Notes: generated from the letters alone by a model not told the origin. 51,382 nt of DNA from Lachnospiraceae bacterium (GCA_022790855.1 JAAVYA010000017.1:1-51382), one strand, 5' to 3'; positions 32,004 through 46,009 are shown, numbered from the stretch's first letter. Made by a program: numbers and translations.

Positions 32004-34043
32004 ATGAAAAAACGATTGCTGAAGCTCATTGCACTGGCAATGACTGTCTCTATGTTTGCCGTTGGCTGCGGAAGTAAGCCTGCTCCTGCCTCAAATCAGG
32101 AAGAAGCTGACCAGCAGGAAGACCAGACGCAAGAAGAAGCGCCTCAGGATGATACCCAGCCGGAACAAGAAGAAACTTCTGACGAGGATACTCCTAATAA
32201 GGAAGAAGAGACCGTTTCTGGCGAAGAAGAAACAGATCAACCTGAAATGGAAAGCGTGGCAGAATTGAACTATTCCAATGTAAATTACGATTTTGCTCAA
32301 CAAATCGCAGCAGAACGGGAAGCAGTAAAGCTGATCCCGGACGTTCCTGAAATGAATCTGACCGTATCCGACGCCAAGGGAGCAACCGGAGTACAGCTTG
32401 TGGCTTCTCTGGAAGAGGGCAATACCACGGACTTTTTCTTAAATGCCCTGGTAGCTGGAAATGAATTGAACTTTACTGCCAAAGAGGACGCTGAAATTGC
32501 CAGTGCAAGCAGCAGTGTTTCTGGTGATATTTCAGTGGAAAACGGTAGTTTTACCTATATTCCCGCACCGATCAAAGCTGCTGAACCTACCGATGAAATT
32601 ATTACCGTAACAATGGGCGATGGCGCAGAATACCGCGTTCATACCGTAAATGAGTCTATGCCAGGTATGGTAATTACGGGCTCCGGGGTTGACGCTGCAA
32701 ATGCCGGCGTATACAACTTCGCTTTAGACAAATTCCTGCTCCGGGTAAACACAGAAGGAGAGCTTGTCTATTATCGTAATATGGGCTGCGTAGGAGAATT
32801 AATGGCCGAGAATTTTACTGCACAGGAAACAGCGGACGGAACTTATTTCACTTGTTTTGTAGAACTGCATCCGGATTTCCGCAACGCCAACGGCGGCTAT
32901 TCCAGTGGCATGTACGTTGTTATGGATGAAAATTATTCAGAAATTGACTATGTGACACTGCTCCCCAATACGGAAGAAAACCATACTCATGGAGAAGGCT
33001 ACCTGGATCAGCATGAATTTTTGGTAATGGGCTCTAACCATTATCTCACTTTAAGCTATACGCCGGAACTGGTATCTAATCTTCCGGAAACGGTAAAAGG
33101 TCTGGATGGCGGCAACACTGCCTACGTATGGGCAGGGGTATTCCAGGAAATTAAGGACGGCCAAGTGCTCCATGAGATCAACACCACAGACTACCCGCTT
33201 CTGTATGAATCTGCGGTAGAAAAACTGGACTATGCAAACAGCACCGACCAGGGTATCGAAGTAACGATCAATGACAATGCCATTCCTTCCCTAGCAGACG
33301 GTTGGATGGATTATGTCCATCCAAACAGCCTTGATTATACTTTAGATGAAAACGGGGAAACAAAAAAACTTCTGGTCTCCATGAGAGATCAATGTGCCGT
33401 TTACCAGTTTGATATTAACACGGGCGGTATCGACTGGATTCTGGGAGGAAAAGCAAGCACCTTATCAGGATATGACGATTTTACCAGTTCCCGGGAAGAT
33501 GAAATGGGTACAGAGTTTACGGCGCTGACTTATGGACAGCACTTTGCACGGTATACAAACCGGGCAGAGGACGGAACCTTAAAAGGGAATCCTGAAATCA
33601 GCATTTTTGATAACCAGACTGGCATGGGTCCCTTCTTAATGTCTCTTCCGGTTCCTACTTTGACAAGAACTATGGAAGTTGCTATTGATGAAGCTGCCAA
33701 AACCGCAACTGTCTCCAACGTCATTGATGCAACGGCTATGAATGAAAAAACAGGGACTTACCACAATGCAAGCCATTGCGGCAGTGTTCAGTATATCAAT
33801 GACAGTTCCGTGGTAACCGGATGGGGACTCCACGGCGTCATCGACAACATCGGAGCCATGGCTCCGGAAGGAACTATGAAGGACACTGGTTTTGAGGATT
33901 TGCGGGCCGGCAGCCGTCCCATCTTTACAGAATATGATGCTGCAAATGATACAGTAACCTTTGAGTTAAGCGGAGTCAGAAATGCACATTTCCAAGGACA
34001 TGAAGCATTTTTCTCCTATCGTACTTATAAAACTGCTAAATAA
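32004..34043 (+). CDS. arylsulfate sulfotransferase (ASST)-like lipoprotein
   Basis: 679 aa from the ATG at 32004 (AAGGAGG seven bases upstream). A signal peptide ends in the lipobox FAVGC (Cys22), followed by about 70 residues rich in Glu, Gln and Asp that act as a spacer. A beta-sandwich-like N domain (about 105-210) leads to a propeller-type region. Motifs such as NHTHGEGYLDQHEFLV, MDYVHPNSLDYT and ALTYGQHFARY, with their histidines, match arylsulfotransferases, which move sulfate from one phenol to another via a His. In gut bacteria this would act on diet, drug or host phenol sulfates at the surface. The downstream LysR gene may regulate it. Confidence 0.8.
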   Translation: MKKRLLKLIALAMTVSMFAVGCGSKPAPASNQEEADQQEDQTQEEAPQDDTQPEQEETSDEDTPNKEEETVSGEEETDQPEMESVAELNYSNVNYDFAQQIAAEREAVKLIPDVPEMNLTVSDAKGATGVQLVASLEEGNTTDFFLNALVAGNELNFTAKEDAEIASASSSVSGDISVENGSFTYIPAPIKAAEPTDEIITVTMGDGAEYRVHTVNESMPGMVITGSGVDAANAGVYNFALDKFLLRVNTEGELVYYRNMGCVGELMAENFTAQETADGTYFTCFVELHPDFRNANGGYSSGMYVVMDENYSEIDYVTLLPNTEENHTHGEGYLDQHEFLVMGSNHYLTLSYTPELVSNLPETVKGLDGGNTAYVWAGVFQEIKDGQVLHEINTTDYPLLYESAVEKLDYANSTDQGIEVTINDNAIPSLADGWMDYVHPNSLDYTLDENGETKKLLVSMRDQCAVYQFDINTGGIDWILGGKASTLSGYDDFTSSREDEMGTEFTALTYGQHFARYTNRAEDGTLKGNPEISIFDNQTGMGPFLMSLPVPTLTRTMEVAIDEAAKTATVSNVIDATAMNEKTGTYHNASHCGSVQYINDSSVVTGWGLHGVIDNIGAMAPEGTMKDTGFEDLRAGSRPIFTEYDAANDTVTFELSGVRNAHFQGHEAFFSYRTYKTAK

Positions 34044-34090
34044 TCTTTTTCTGTTGATGCCTTACCAGAAAAAATAGTACTATACCTGTA

Positions 34091-34138
34091 AAAATACCAA
34101 ATGAACCAGTGCTTCTACTTGTTCATTTGGTATTTTTT
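34091..34138 (+). terminator. terminator of the arylsulfotransferase-like gene
   Basis: A stem of about 15 bp AAATACCAAATGAAC / GTTCATTTGGTATTT with a 14-base loop, followed by T5. A longer upstream reading of the LysR gene would start inside it and is therefore rejected. Confidence 0.92.
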
Positions 34139-34181
34139 GTGTATACTTTTTTTAAAACTTTACCAAAGAGGGGATGGGGAT

Positions 34182-35057
34182 ATGAAATTTCTGCAAATGG
34201 AATATTTTTTAGCAGTTGCAAAAGAACTAAATTTTACAGCGGCTGCAAAATCGCTTTATATTTCTCAGCCGGCATTGAGCAAGCAGATTGCATTATTGGA
34301 AGAAGAATTGGGGACAAAACTGTTTTTACGCAACAGCCGGAAGGTGGCTTTGACAGCCGCCGGAAAACAATTTCAAAAAGACCTCACAGAAATCTATCAT
34401 CAGCTAGAACACGCCAAAGCCAATGTAACCAGAATTGGAAAAACCGAAAAATTGCATTTTTCCATTGGCTGCTTTGACGGTGCAGACATACAGGATTTCC
34501 TTCCGGATGCATTTTCCTATCTGAAAAAACTGGATCCAAATATTCAAATTTCCCTGTATCGGGGAAACTTTTTAGAAAACCGAAATGCGCTGGAACGAGA
34601 CGATATAGACCTTCTTTTTACGCTGGATTTGGAGCTGGCCCCTGACAGCTCTTATCAAATGCAAAAAATTATCCGGCGCAAGGGCGCTCTCATTTATTCT
34701 GACCTCTCTCCTGCCGCCGAGAAAACCTGCCCCACCGTGATGGATTTTGCCCAGGAACCTGCTTTGGTATTAAAACACCAGCTTTCTCCAGGGATAACCC
34801 AAAGCACAATCCTAAACTTACAGAAACTAGGAATCACAAATCCAAAACTCCAGGAACTGGAGAACTTTGCCACGCTTTTTGCAAACCTGGAGCTTGGACA
34901 TGGCTTTGCTATTCTTACAGAAGGCGCCAGCGATCATTATCCCCATCTGAATAAAATTGTATTAGGAGAAGAATTCGGCACCTGGGTCGTAGCGGTGTGG
35001 AAAAAAGGAAACCCTATTGCGGAGCTGCTGATGGACTGCTATCCTGGCAATCTATAA
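34182..35057 (+). CDS. LysR family transcriptional regulator
   Basis: 291 aa from the ATG at 34182 (AGAGGGGATGGGG upstream). The helix-turn-helix is in LNFTAAAKSLYISQPALSKQ (about 15-35), and the effector domain follows (about 90-290, beginning LHFSIGCFDGADIQ). It is full length, unlike the LysR remnant at 17028-17506, with which it shares the same subfamily style. It lies after the arylsulfotransferase-like gene and converges with the amidohydrolase gene, overlapping it by 44 bp. Either neighbour could be its target. Confidence 0.9.
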   Translation: MKFLQMEYFLAVAKELNFTAAAKSLYISQPALSKQIALLEEELGTKLFLRNSRKVALTAAGKQFQKDLTEIYHQLEHAKANVTRIGKTEKLHFSIGCFDGADIQDFLPDAFSYLKKLDPNIQISLYRGNFLENRNALERDDIDLLFTLDLELAPDSSYQMQKIIRRKGALIYSDLSPAAEKTCPTVMDFAQEPALVLKHQLSPGITQSTILNLQKLGITNPKLQELENFATLFANLELGHGFAILTEGASDHYPHLNKIVLGEEFGTWVVAVWKKGNPIAELLMDCYPGNL

Positions 35058-36219
35058 CAAGTACGCCGTCTACCAGTACTTTTTCAATTATGGTATTGGA
35101 AATCAAGGGGTCTCCGTCTGCAATTACAATATCTGCATCCTTTCCCTCTTCCAGGCTGCCAACCAGGTCTTCTACTCCTATATGCTTTGCCGCATGAATG
35201 GTAATGGCTTTCAGAGCTTCAAACGCATCCATGCCATGTTTCACTGCCAAGCCTGCACATAAAGGAAGATACTGTTGTTGAATCACTGGAGAATCCGTAA
35301 TGATGGACACCTGACAGCCTGCCCTGGCAAGAACCCCTGGCGTCTCAAAGCTCTTATTTCTAAGCTCCGGCTTTCCTGCATGACCAAAGGTGGGGCCTAC
35401 TGCCACAGGGAATCCTTCCGCTGCCAGTTCCTCTGCAATCAGAGAACCGTCTGTACAATGATCAATGGTCAGGTCTACTTGATATTCCTTTGCAATACGG
35501 ATGGCTGTAAAAATATCATCCGCACGATGGGCGTGGGCCTTTAGCGGCATCTCTCCCCGGATCACAGGAATTAGGGCTTCCAGTTTCGGGTCATACGCGG
35601 GAGCTTTTCCAATATCCTCTCCGGCCGCTTCCTTCCTGGCCAGATATTCTTTTGTCCGCTCCAACATAATGCGAAGCTTAGATGCGGTGCTCATTCTGGA
35701 ATAATTGTCTTTATCCTTATAACACCGCTTCGGATTCTCCCCAAAAGCACATTTCATTGCCACTGCTTTTTTTATCACCATATCGTCAATCCGTTTTCCC
35801 ACTGTTTTTATGGCGGTAAAAGTCCCGCCCAGTACATTGGAGCTGCCCGGCCCGGTAGCCACGCAAGTAACGCCTGCCTGCAATGCCATTTCAAAGGTAG
35901 GATCTTGGGGATTAATACCGTCAATGGCAGATAGTTGGGGCGTCAGGGAATCAGTAGCTTCGTTATAATCCTGTCCCTCAAAGCCAATGGCATAGCCATC
36001 CAATCCAAGATGGCAGTGTGCTTCTACAAATCCGGGATAGACATGCTTGTTGGATGCATCTATTACAACTGCGTCATTGATGATTTTTCCTTCCAGCACC
36101 GGTGCAATTTTTTTTATTTTTCCGTCAGCAATCAAAATATCCGCATGGTAAGCCTCTTCATGAACCGCATCATGAATCATGCCCTGTTTAATCACTATGA
36201 TAGAATCTGACTGTTCCAT
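35014..36219 (-). CDS. amidohydrolase superfamily protein
   Basis: 401 aa from the ATG at 36219 (GGAGGAAG upstream). A small beta sandwich at both ends flanks a TIM barrel. The metal motif is HVYPGFVEAHCHLGLDG (HxH), with further histidines in KAHAHRADD and DHCTDG and the Asp in ITDSPV. ADIVIADGDPL closes the barrel. Such enzymes hydrolyse cyclic amides or related bonds; the arrangement is imidazolonepropionase/dipeptidase-like. Substrate unknown. The C-terminus (DCQDSSPSAAPQ) extends past the family end and overlaps the LysR gene tail to tail. Confidence 0.88.
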   Translation of the reverse strand: MEQSDSIIVIKQGMIHDAVHEEAYHADILIADGKIKKIAPVLEGKIINDAVVIDASNKHVYPGFVEAHCHLGLDGYAIGFEGQDYNEATDSLTPQLSAIDGINPQDPTFEMALQAGVTCVATGPGSSNVLGGTFTAIKTVGKRIDDMVIKKAVAMKCAFGENPKRCYKDKDNYSRMSTASKLRIMLERTKEYLARKEAAGEDIGKAPAYDPKLEALIPVIRGEMPLKAHAHRADDIFTAIRIAKEYQVDLTIDHCTDGSLIAEELAAEGFPVAVGPTFGHAGKPELRNKSFETPGVLARAGCQVSIITDSPVIQQQYLPLCAGLAVKHGMDAFEALKAITIHAAKHIGVEDLVGSLEEGKDADIVIADGDPLISNTIIEKVLVDGVLVIDCQDSSPSAAPQ

Positions 36220-36286
36220 TTTCTTCCTCCATACTTTCACATATCCTGGTGTTAGTTTGCCACAAACTCCAGAATTTCAAACGTTG

Positions 36287-38545
36287 TCAACTTATTTTTA
36301 CGGTCTTTTTCTGCCCTTTGTTTTTAAACAGCCCCTGGTACTTTTTTAACTTTGCCTTAGGCACTTTCAACTTTGCCTTCTCATGGATCCCTTTCAAAGC
36401 GTTTGTTCCCACCTTTGAAATCTTTGTAGACTTAATCTGAATAGTACGCAAGGACTTGGTTTTATAAAATGCCTCTTTTCCTATGGTATGTACATTTTTT
36501 CCTATGGTCACAGAGGTAATGGAAGTACGGTTCTTTAACGCACGGTCCTCTATTTTTACTATTTTAAATGATGCTCCCATTATTTTTACCGTATCGCCAA
36601 TTGTGACTTTTTTTACGTTTTTTTCAAGACCTGCAAAAGAAACCGTGCCTTTGCCGTCTGTCTTGGCCGACATAATTTTATATCGATAATTTCCAACGGT
36701 ATAAGCCGCACCTTTTTTGCATTTTACTTTATTGATAGATTTATTGGACACTGTCTTACCGCAATCCTGACAAACAATCTTCACATAACCTTTATTAGAA
36801 AACGTTGCTGCTTTGGTTTTCATCTCTGTGTGACGATGTCCGGTTGCCCGTTTTATGACTGTATTGCAAACGGTACATTTCTGATCCTTGGTGCAGGTGG
36901 CCGCTGTTCCTGGCGTGTGGCCCTTGGCTTTCGCTAATACTTCCTGACAGATCATGCAGGTCTGCGGACTTGTACAGGTAGCTTCCGGCCCTGGAGTATG
37001 GCCTTTGGCCTGTGATAACACTTCTCCGCATACCATACATGTTTGTGCCTGGGTACAGGTGACCCCGCTTCCCGGGGTATGGCCTTTGGCCGGAATCGTA
37101 CGCGTCTTTTGGAACCCGCATACAGAACATTTCTGATATTCCTCTCCATCAATAAGGCAGGTTCCCGAAGATGCGACAATCCAGGCACCAAAGGTGTGTA
37201 CATGAATATCCGTTTCTCTGCGGACGCCGGATGAATTGGGAGACTGGGAAATCCCATAATTCAATATACCGTCTTTTGTGATATGGAATCCATAAATATA
37301 ACCCATCTTTTGTTCTCTATCCGTTAGCTCGTACGCTAAAACCGGCTCTGCAGAGGGGGAGGAAAGATCCAGAGAAAGTATTTTATTGGGTTCCGCATAA
37401 TAAAGCTGGCCCCCGAAAATGCAACAGCCACTGAAATTTTCTGAATAAGTCTGTGAGGCGCTTCCCCAAACTGGCCATTTTTTATCCAGAGCAGCAATGG
37501 TATCCACCTTGTTTAATCCCCCATTGCTGCCCGTATACTTTGTCAAAGTACTTCCATAATTTCCATACCAGTATCCATCGTGATAAGAAAAGGCGCTGTC
37601 CACAACATTCCAGAAGCAATTATCAAAGGCCGTGCTGGATGCCTGGGATTCTCCCGCTGGCCCGGAATAGACGAAATCTGTGGCATTATGAGGAAATGCG
37701 TTGCTTACGGAAGGGGCGCGGAACCATTTCGTACTTTTCAAAAGATAAACATGCCTTGCCCTTCCACACATATCCTCCACAGGATCATTCCAGGTTACAT
37801 CTACGTGATACCAGTAATTCCCAATCTGCACAAGATTCCAGGCATGGTTTAATCTGTCGCTGGTGACAAGTTCACAGGGAATTCCAAGCTGCTTCATCAA
37901 TTCGAAAAAGGCAAGGGCATATCCCTGGCAGACTGCCTTTTGCCCTATCAACGCATCATAGGAGCTATGGTACGTATGGCTGTTATCATATTCACAATGC
38001 AGCGCAAGATAATCATTCACATATAATGCTTTTTCCAAATCTGACCAGGAAGGATTCACACCTGATATAATCTCTTCGACTTTACTGTTATAAGCTGCAA
38101 CCATTTCATTTACCTTAGGAGCAGTAGCCTTATAAGTAAGGCGAAGTTCCGTAACAATGTTGCTGCTTTTATCATAGCTATAGTTATAAGATGAATTCAG
38201 GTAAAAATATTCCGGATGGTTATTTAAGAATTTGATCAGGAACGTACTAAGCTCTGAAACTGTCATTCCATATTCTCGCATAGGAATATTCCCCTGGAGA
38301 TTCTCAACAGCTGCCACAAGCATCCGTTCCATTTCTCCTTGGTCTGCCATCCGAAAAGCCATAATCCCTGAATCTGTCTCTTCTTCCAGCAGCCCTCCAT
38401 CCTGGAGAACAGCGGAAAGAGTTGTTTCTTCCTCATCTGTCTCTGATGCATGTACCTGCACAAAACAATAAGAGAACATCAAAAACATAATCAGAAAACA
38501 TAAAAAATTTCTCGCTGTCACATGCAGTGATTTTATGTTTAACAT
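36287..38545 (-). CDS. secreted transglutaminase-like protein with Cys-rich repeats and a BspA-type leucine-rich repeat end
   Basis: 752 aa from the ATG at 38545 (AAAGGAGG seven bases upstream). A signal peptide (about 1-35) is followed by a transglutaminase-like domain: KAVCQGYALAFFELMKQLG with the Cys, LNHAWNLVQIG with the His and WYHVDVTWND with the Asp, giving a complete triad. Then come beta repeats, and four Cys-rich modules of the CxxC...GHTPG type that could bind metal. A BspA-like LRR_5 segment with VTIGKNVHTIGKEAFYKT repeats ends the protein. It is probably a surface or secreted peptidase-like or cross-linking enzyme. There is no sortase motif. Confidence 0.82.
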   Translation of the reverse strand: MLNIKSLHVTARNFLCFLIMFLMFSYCFVQVHASETDEEETTLSAVLQDGGLLEEETDSGIMAFRMADQGEMERMLVAAVENLQGNIPMREYGMTVSELSTFLIKFLNNHPEYFYLNSSYNYSYDKSSNIVTELRLTYKATAPKVNEMVAAYNSKVEEIISGVNPSWSDLEKALYVNDYLALHCEYDNSHTYHSSYDALIGQKAVCQGYALAFFELMKQLGIPCELVTSDRLNHAWNLVQIGNYWYHVDVTWNDPVEDMCGRARHVYLLKSTKWFRAPSVSNAFPHNATDFVYSGPAGESQASSTAFDNCFWNVVDSAFSYHDGYWYGNYGSTLTKYTGSNGGLNKVDTIAALDKKWPVWGSASQTYSENFSGCCIFGGQLYYAEPNKILSLDLSSPSAEPVLAYELTDREQKMGYIYGFHITKDGILNYGISQSPNSSGVRRETDIHVHTFGAWIVASSGTCLIDGEEYQKCSVCGFQKTRTIPAKGHTPGSGVTCTQAQTCMVCGEVLSQAKGHTPGPEATCTSPQTCMICQEVLAKAKGHTPGTAATCTKDQKCTVCNTVIKRATGHRHTEMKTKAATFSNKGYVKIVCQDCGKTVSNKSINKVKCKKGAAYTVGNYRYKIMSAKTDGKGTVSFAGLEKNVKKVTIGDTVKIMGASFKIVKIEDRALKNRTSITSVTIGKNVHTIGKEAFYKTKSLRTIQIKSTKISKVGTNALKGIHEKAKLKVPKAKLKKYQGLFKNKGQKKTVKIS

Positions 38546-38710
38546 CTCCATTCCTCCTTTCTCCCGCTATATATATGCCCTTCCCTCTTATATTGTAAAG
38601 CCATATTTCTATCAACACGCAAAAAGCTGCCGTAAAGCATATCATAGAATTTTGTACATCCATTGAAAACCAATCTCTGCATTGTTCCATTCCTGCCAGC
38701 GACAGCCTTT

Positions 38711-38744
38711 GCTGATACCCCGGACTCAAAACAGCCGGGGCAGC
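38711..38744. repeat. GC-rich hairpin at the 3' end of the atp operon
   Basis: GCTG-ATA-CCCCGG ... CCGGGG-CAGC forms a strong stem just after the atpC stop codon. On the plus strand TATTTTTATTT follows. On the minus (atp) strand no T-tract follows, so it is more a 3' mRNA stabiliser or a terminator for the other strand. Confidence 0.6.
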
Positions 38745-38749
38745 TATTT

Positions 38750-39157
38750 TTATTTACCAATATTCAGACGTATCAATGCCTTCTTTAAGGCAGCTTCCGC
38801 CCTTGCCACATCAATCCCTGCCGCATGGCTCTGCAGCCGTTCTTCGGCCCGCTTCTTTGCTTCCTCCGCACGGTTCTTATCAATCTCATCTGGCCATTCC
38901 GCCACTTCTGCAAGAATCGTAACTTTTTCCGGAAGAATCTGGGCAAATCCGGCGTGAAGCGCTGCCTGTTTCTCTCCCTGGGCTTCCTTGATATTCAAGA
39001 TTCCCGGAGCAATCACAGTGGTCAGCGGTATGTGGTTCTTATATACACCGATATCTCCGTCTTCTGCCGTGAATTCCACCATAAAGGCTTCTCCCTGGTA
39101 AAACACGCGATCCGGTGTGATGATCTCTAATTGAAATAAGTTGTTCCCATCAGCCAT
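38750..39157 (-). CDS. atpC: ATP synthase epsilon subunit
   Basis: 135 aa. The beta-sandwich N domain (LFQLEIITPDRVFYQGEAFM, then EDGDIGVYKNHIPLTT) is followed by a two-helix C domain rich in Ala, Glu and Arg. It sits on the central stalk with gamma and can inhibit ATP hydrolysis. It is last in the operon, 11 bp after atpD. Confidence 0.95.
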   Translation of the reverse strand: MADGNNLFQLEIITPDRVFYQGEAFMVEFTAEDGDIGVYKNHIPLTTVIAPGILNIKEAQGEKQAALHAGFAQILPEKVTILAEVAEWPDEIDKNRAEEAKKRAEERLQSHAAGIDVARAEAALKKALIRLNIGK

Positions 39158-39168
39158 CGTATCACCCC

Positions 39169-41440
<2,272 letters not shown>

Positions 41441-41463
41441 ATTTTCACCGCCTTACTTGTGTT

Positions 41464-43519
<2,056 letters not shown>

Positions 43520-43532
<13 letters not shown>

Positions 43533-44035
43533 GTGCTATCACCTATTTCCTTCAATGTCTCTTCTACCAGCGTATCCTGAATCGTTGTATCAATGGATGC
43601 GGCAACTACCTTGCCTGCCATCATGGATGCAATCGAAATCATTTCCTGTTTCATCTCATCCAGTACACGTTTCTTCTCCAACTCTGCTTCCTCGTTGGCG
43701 CGCTGGATGATCCGAGCAGCCTCTTCCCTGGCCTCTTCCACAATACGGGCTTCATTTTTCAATGCCTTTTTGCGGGCTTCACTCAAGATCTCTTCCGCTT
43801 CTTTATCCACGTTTTTGATCTTCTCTTCGTACTCTGCTTTTCTTGCGGCAGCGTCCTTCTTGTCTGCGGCGGCAGCATCAATATCATTCTTGATCTTCGC
43901 CTTCCTGTCTTCCAACATCTTTCGGACAGGGTTGAACAAAAGGTAGGACAACAGCGTGAACAGCACGAATATGGCAATCGCCAGAAGAATCGTATCATGG
44001 AGAAGCTGAGGATCCAAATCAACTAATCTCTCCAA
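43520..44035 (-). CDS. atpF: ATP synthase b subunit
   Basis: 171 aa. One N-terminal membrane helix (about 15-35) is followed by a long charged coiled coil (KAKIKNDIDAAAADKKDAAA and on), forming the peripheral stalk. AAAGGAGGCCAAGCCTTGG precedes the ATG. A structured 91-bp gap separates it from atpE. Confidence 0.95.
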
Positions 44036-44063
44036 GGCTTGGCCTCCTTTCCGTTATTCACAT

Positions 44064-44118
44064 CGACAGAATCAGGCGTAGCCCCCTTCTGTCCGATTCC
44101 CGCTACTGCGGTATGTCG
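44064..44118 (-). repeat. long hairpin between atpE and atpF
   Basis: On the minus strand CGACA, CAG and TAGC pair in order with GCTA, CTG and TGTCG around an inner loop. There is no T-tract. It may act as a processing or stabilising stem that raises the yield of the c subunit. Confidence 0.5.
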
Positions 44119-44126
44119 TCCTCTCC

Positions 44127-44423
<297 letters not shown>

Positions 44424-45158
44424 TTAAGCTTCGTCTCCCATTGCATTGCTGATATAAGTCATCGTCAGCATGCAGAATACATAAGTCTGAATTGCTCCTG
44501 AGAACAAATCAAAATACACATGTAAAAATGCCGGCCATGCGATGGCGATCTTTGATAGCAGCGCATAGACCAATGCCATAATAACGGTTCCTGACAGCAC
44601 ATTTGCAAACAAACGCAGAGACAGCGATATAGGAACCGCAATCTCGCTGATTACATTGATCGGAAACCAAATGGGAAGCCATGGCGGCAATGGAGAACAC
44701 ATATCCTTCCATATGTCCTTTGGTTTCTGATAACGGAACTGGGTAATGTGAATCAGAAAAAATGTAATAATACCCAATGGCAGCGTAGTTCCGTAATCTG
44801 CTGTAGGCGGCCTTAGGCCGAAAATACCGGAAATATTGGAAACTAAAATAAAAATAAAGATAGTGCCGATATAATTGGCAAAGCCGCGGCCTCTTGCACC
44901 CATGGTGCCGTGTACCATATTATCCAGCATCTCTACCATTAGTTCCGCAATATTTTGAAGCGTTCCGGGAACTTCTGTCGCATGCTTCATCTTAATATTC
45001 ACCGCAAGGGCAAATCCTACCAGAATCAGCATAACAATCAGGATACACACATGGCTGTTGGTAATCCAAAAAGTCTGGCCGAACAGCTCATAAGAAAAGA
45101 GCCCGTGTATCATAAAATCAACGTCCGATCCGGAAGACATCAGGATTGCATTATCCAC
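44424..45158 (-). CDS. atpB: ATP synthase a subunit
   Basis: 244 aa with five or six membrane helices. SLSLRLFANVLSG carries the essential Arg facing the c ring. It makes the ion half-channels of Fo. Preceded by AGGAGGTG and followed by atpE after 36 bp. Confidence 0.96.
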   Translation of the reverse strand: MDNAILMSSGSDVDFMIHGLFSYELFGQTFWITNSHVCILIVMLILVGFALAVNIKMKHATEVPGTLQNIAELMVEMLDNMVHGTMGARGRGFANYIGTIFIFILVSNISGIFGLRPPTADYGTTLPLGIITFFLIHITQFRYQKPKDIWKDMCSPLPPWLPIWFPINVISEIAVPISLSLRLFANVLSGTVIMALVYALLSKIAIAWPAFLHVYFDLFSGAIQTYVFCMLTMTYISNAMGDEA

Positions 45159-45186
45159 AATTTCACCTCCTTATTCAAGTCCTTAT

Positions 45187-45624
45187 TCACTCTTTACACT
45201 CATCTACCTGATTCGTAGATCCATCACTTCCCCTCTTTTTGCCTTTTATTAATAATTTATGCATAAAGGGCTGAAAATAGGCAGCCGTCTTTAAGCCCAT
45301 TATACCCACAAACATGGCGATCACATTGCCAAGATGAAAAAAAGAAACGATAAAAAATAATACTACAATGACAATGTAACGAAGCAGAGAAAACATGGTA
45401 GTTCTTAATTTTGCTCTCTTTTCAATCGCAAGATCCATGGTATCCAGTATCACAATCCCCATATGAATGGCCATTCCCATCGCTGCGGCAATGCCAATCC
45501 ACAATCCTGTAGAATATAAAAGCTTATCCTCCACAAACCAGACGCCCACAAGCTGCACCAGCAGCCCGTACAGAAAAATCTCCAATATCAGTTCGGGAAG
45601 AACCTGATTAATCCTTCTTAGCAT
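45187..45624 (-). CDS. atpI: ATP synthase subunit I-like protein
   Basis: 145 aa from the ATG at 45624, which lies inside the end of the preceding small gene (17 bp overlap); an ATG at 45645 is possible. Four hydrophobic segments (LEIFLYGLLVQLVGVWFV, GLWIGIAAAMGMAIHMGIVI, TTMFSLLRYIVIVVLFFIV, GNVIAMFVGIMGLKTA). Position and topology fit subunit I, which helps assemble the c ring. It is poorly conserved as a family, so the call leans on context. Confidence 0.8.
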   Translation of the reverse strand: MLRRINQVLPELILEIFLYGLLVQLVGVWFVEDKLLYSTGLWIGIAAAMGMAIHMGIVILDTMDLAIEKRAKLRTTMFSLLRYIVIVVLFFIVSFFHLGNVIAMFVGIMGLKTAAYFQPFMHKLLIKGKKRGSDGSTNQVDECKE

Positions 45625-45847
45625 TGCTTCCACCCTTATCTTCATACAGCTTCTTTGCCATAATCCATACATTACGAAATCCCGCCAAAGCGCCGATGAG
45701 AAACAGCGGAACCGCAATAATAGGAATTGAAAACCGCTTTCCAAGATACGCGCCAATCATGGTACATAGCAAAATAGGAACCAGCATGCTGATGCCAAAT
45801 TGCGTAACCAGTACCAATGACTGGAACACACTGCTTTTGTGTTTCAC
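45608..45847 (-). CDS. atpZ: AtpZ-like small membrane protein
   Basis: 79 aa with a GTG start (AGGGGGAC upstream). Two membrane helices (SLVLVTQFGISMLVPILLC and VPLFLIGALAGFRNVWIM), with a Gly-rich turn GAYLGKRF between. This is the AtpZ/AtpI-like pattern. It is the first gene of the operon. It is thought to help magnesium uptake or ring assembly. Confidence 0.8.
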   Translation of the reverse strand: MKHKSSVFQSLVLVTQFGISMLVPILLCTMIGAYLGKRFSIPIIAVPLFLIGALAGFRNVWIMAKKLYEDKGGSNAKKD

Positions 45848-45891
45848 ATGCAGTCCCCCTTATAATTGTACTTTTTTTCATACACAAAGCT

Positions 45892-45920
45892 ATTATAACC
45901 AGTTTCAGGAAAAATGTCCA
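45892..45920 (-). promoter_or_regulatory. promoter of the atp operon
   Basis: On the minus strand TGGACA (45920-45915), a 17-bp spacer and a perfect TATAAT (45897-45892), 45 bp before atpZ. Confidence 0.8.
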
Positions 45921-46009
45921 CTGATTCCTTAAAAATTCTTCAAATGATTCTATCAATGACAAATTTTGGAAAATTGTTCGGAAAATTATTGTTTCAAAAA
46001 AAAGAAAAG

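Noticed and set aside
34101..34181. Longer start for the LysR gene
   Set aside because: The extra codons lie inside the terminator of the preceding gene; the ATG at 34182 has a good ribosome site and a family-like start.
38433..38760. Frames upstream of the transglutaminase-like gene
   Set aside because: They overlap its signal peptide region or the atp 3' hairpin and have no ribosome site or family pattern.
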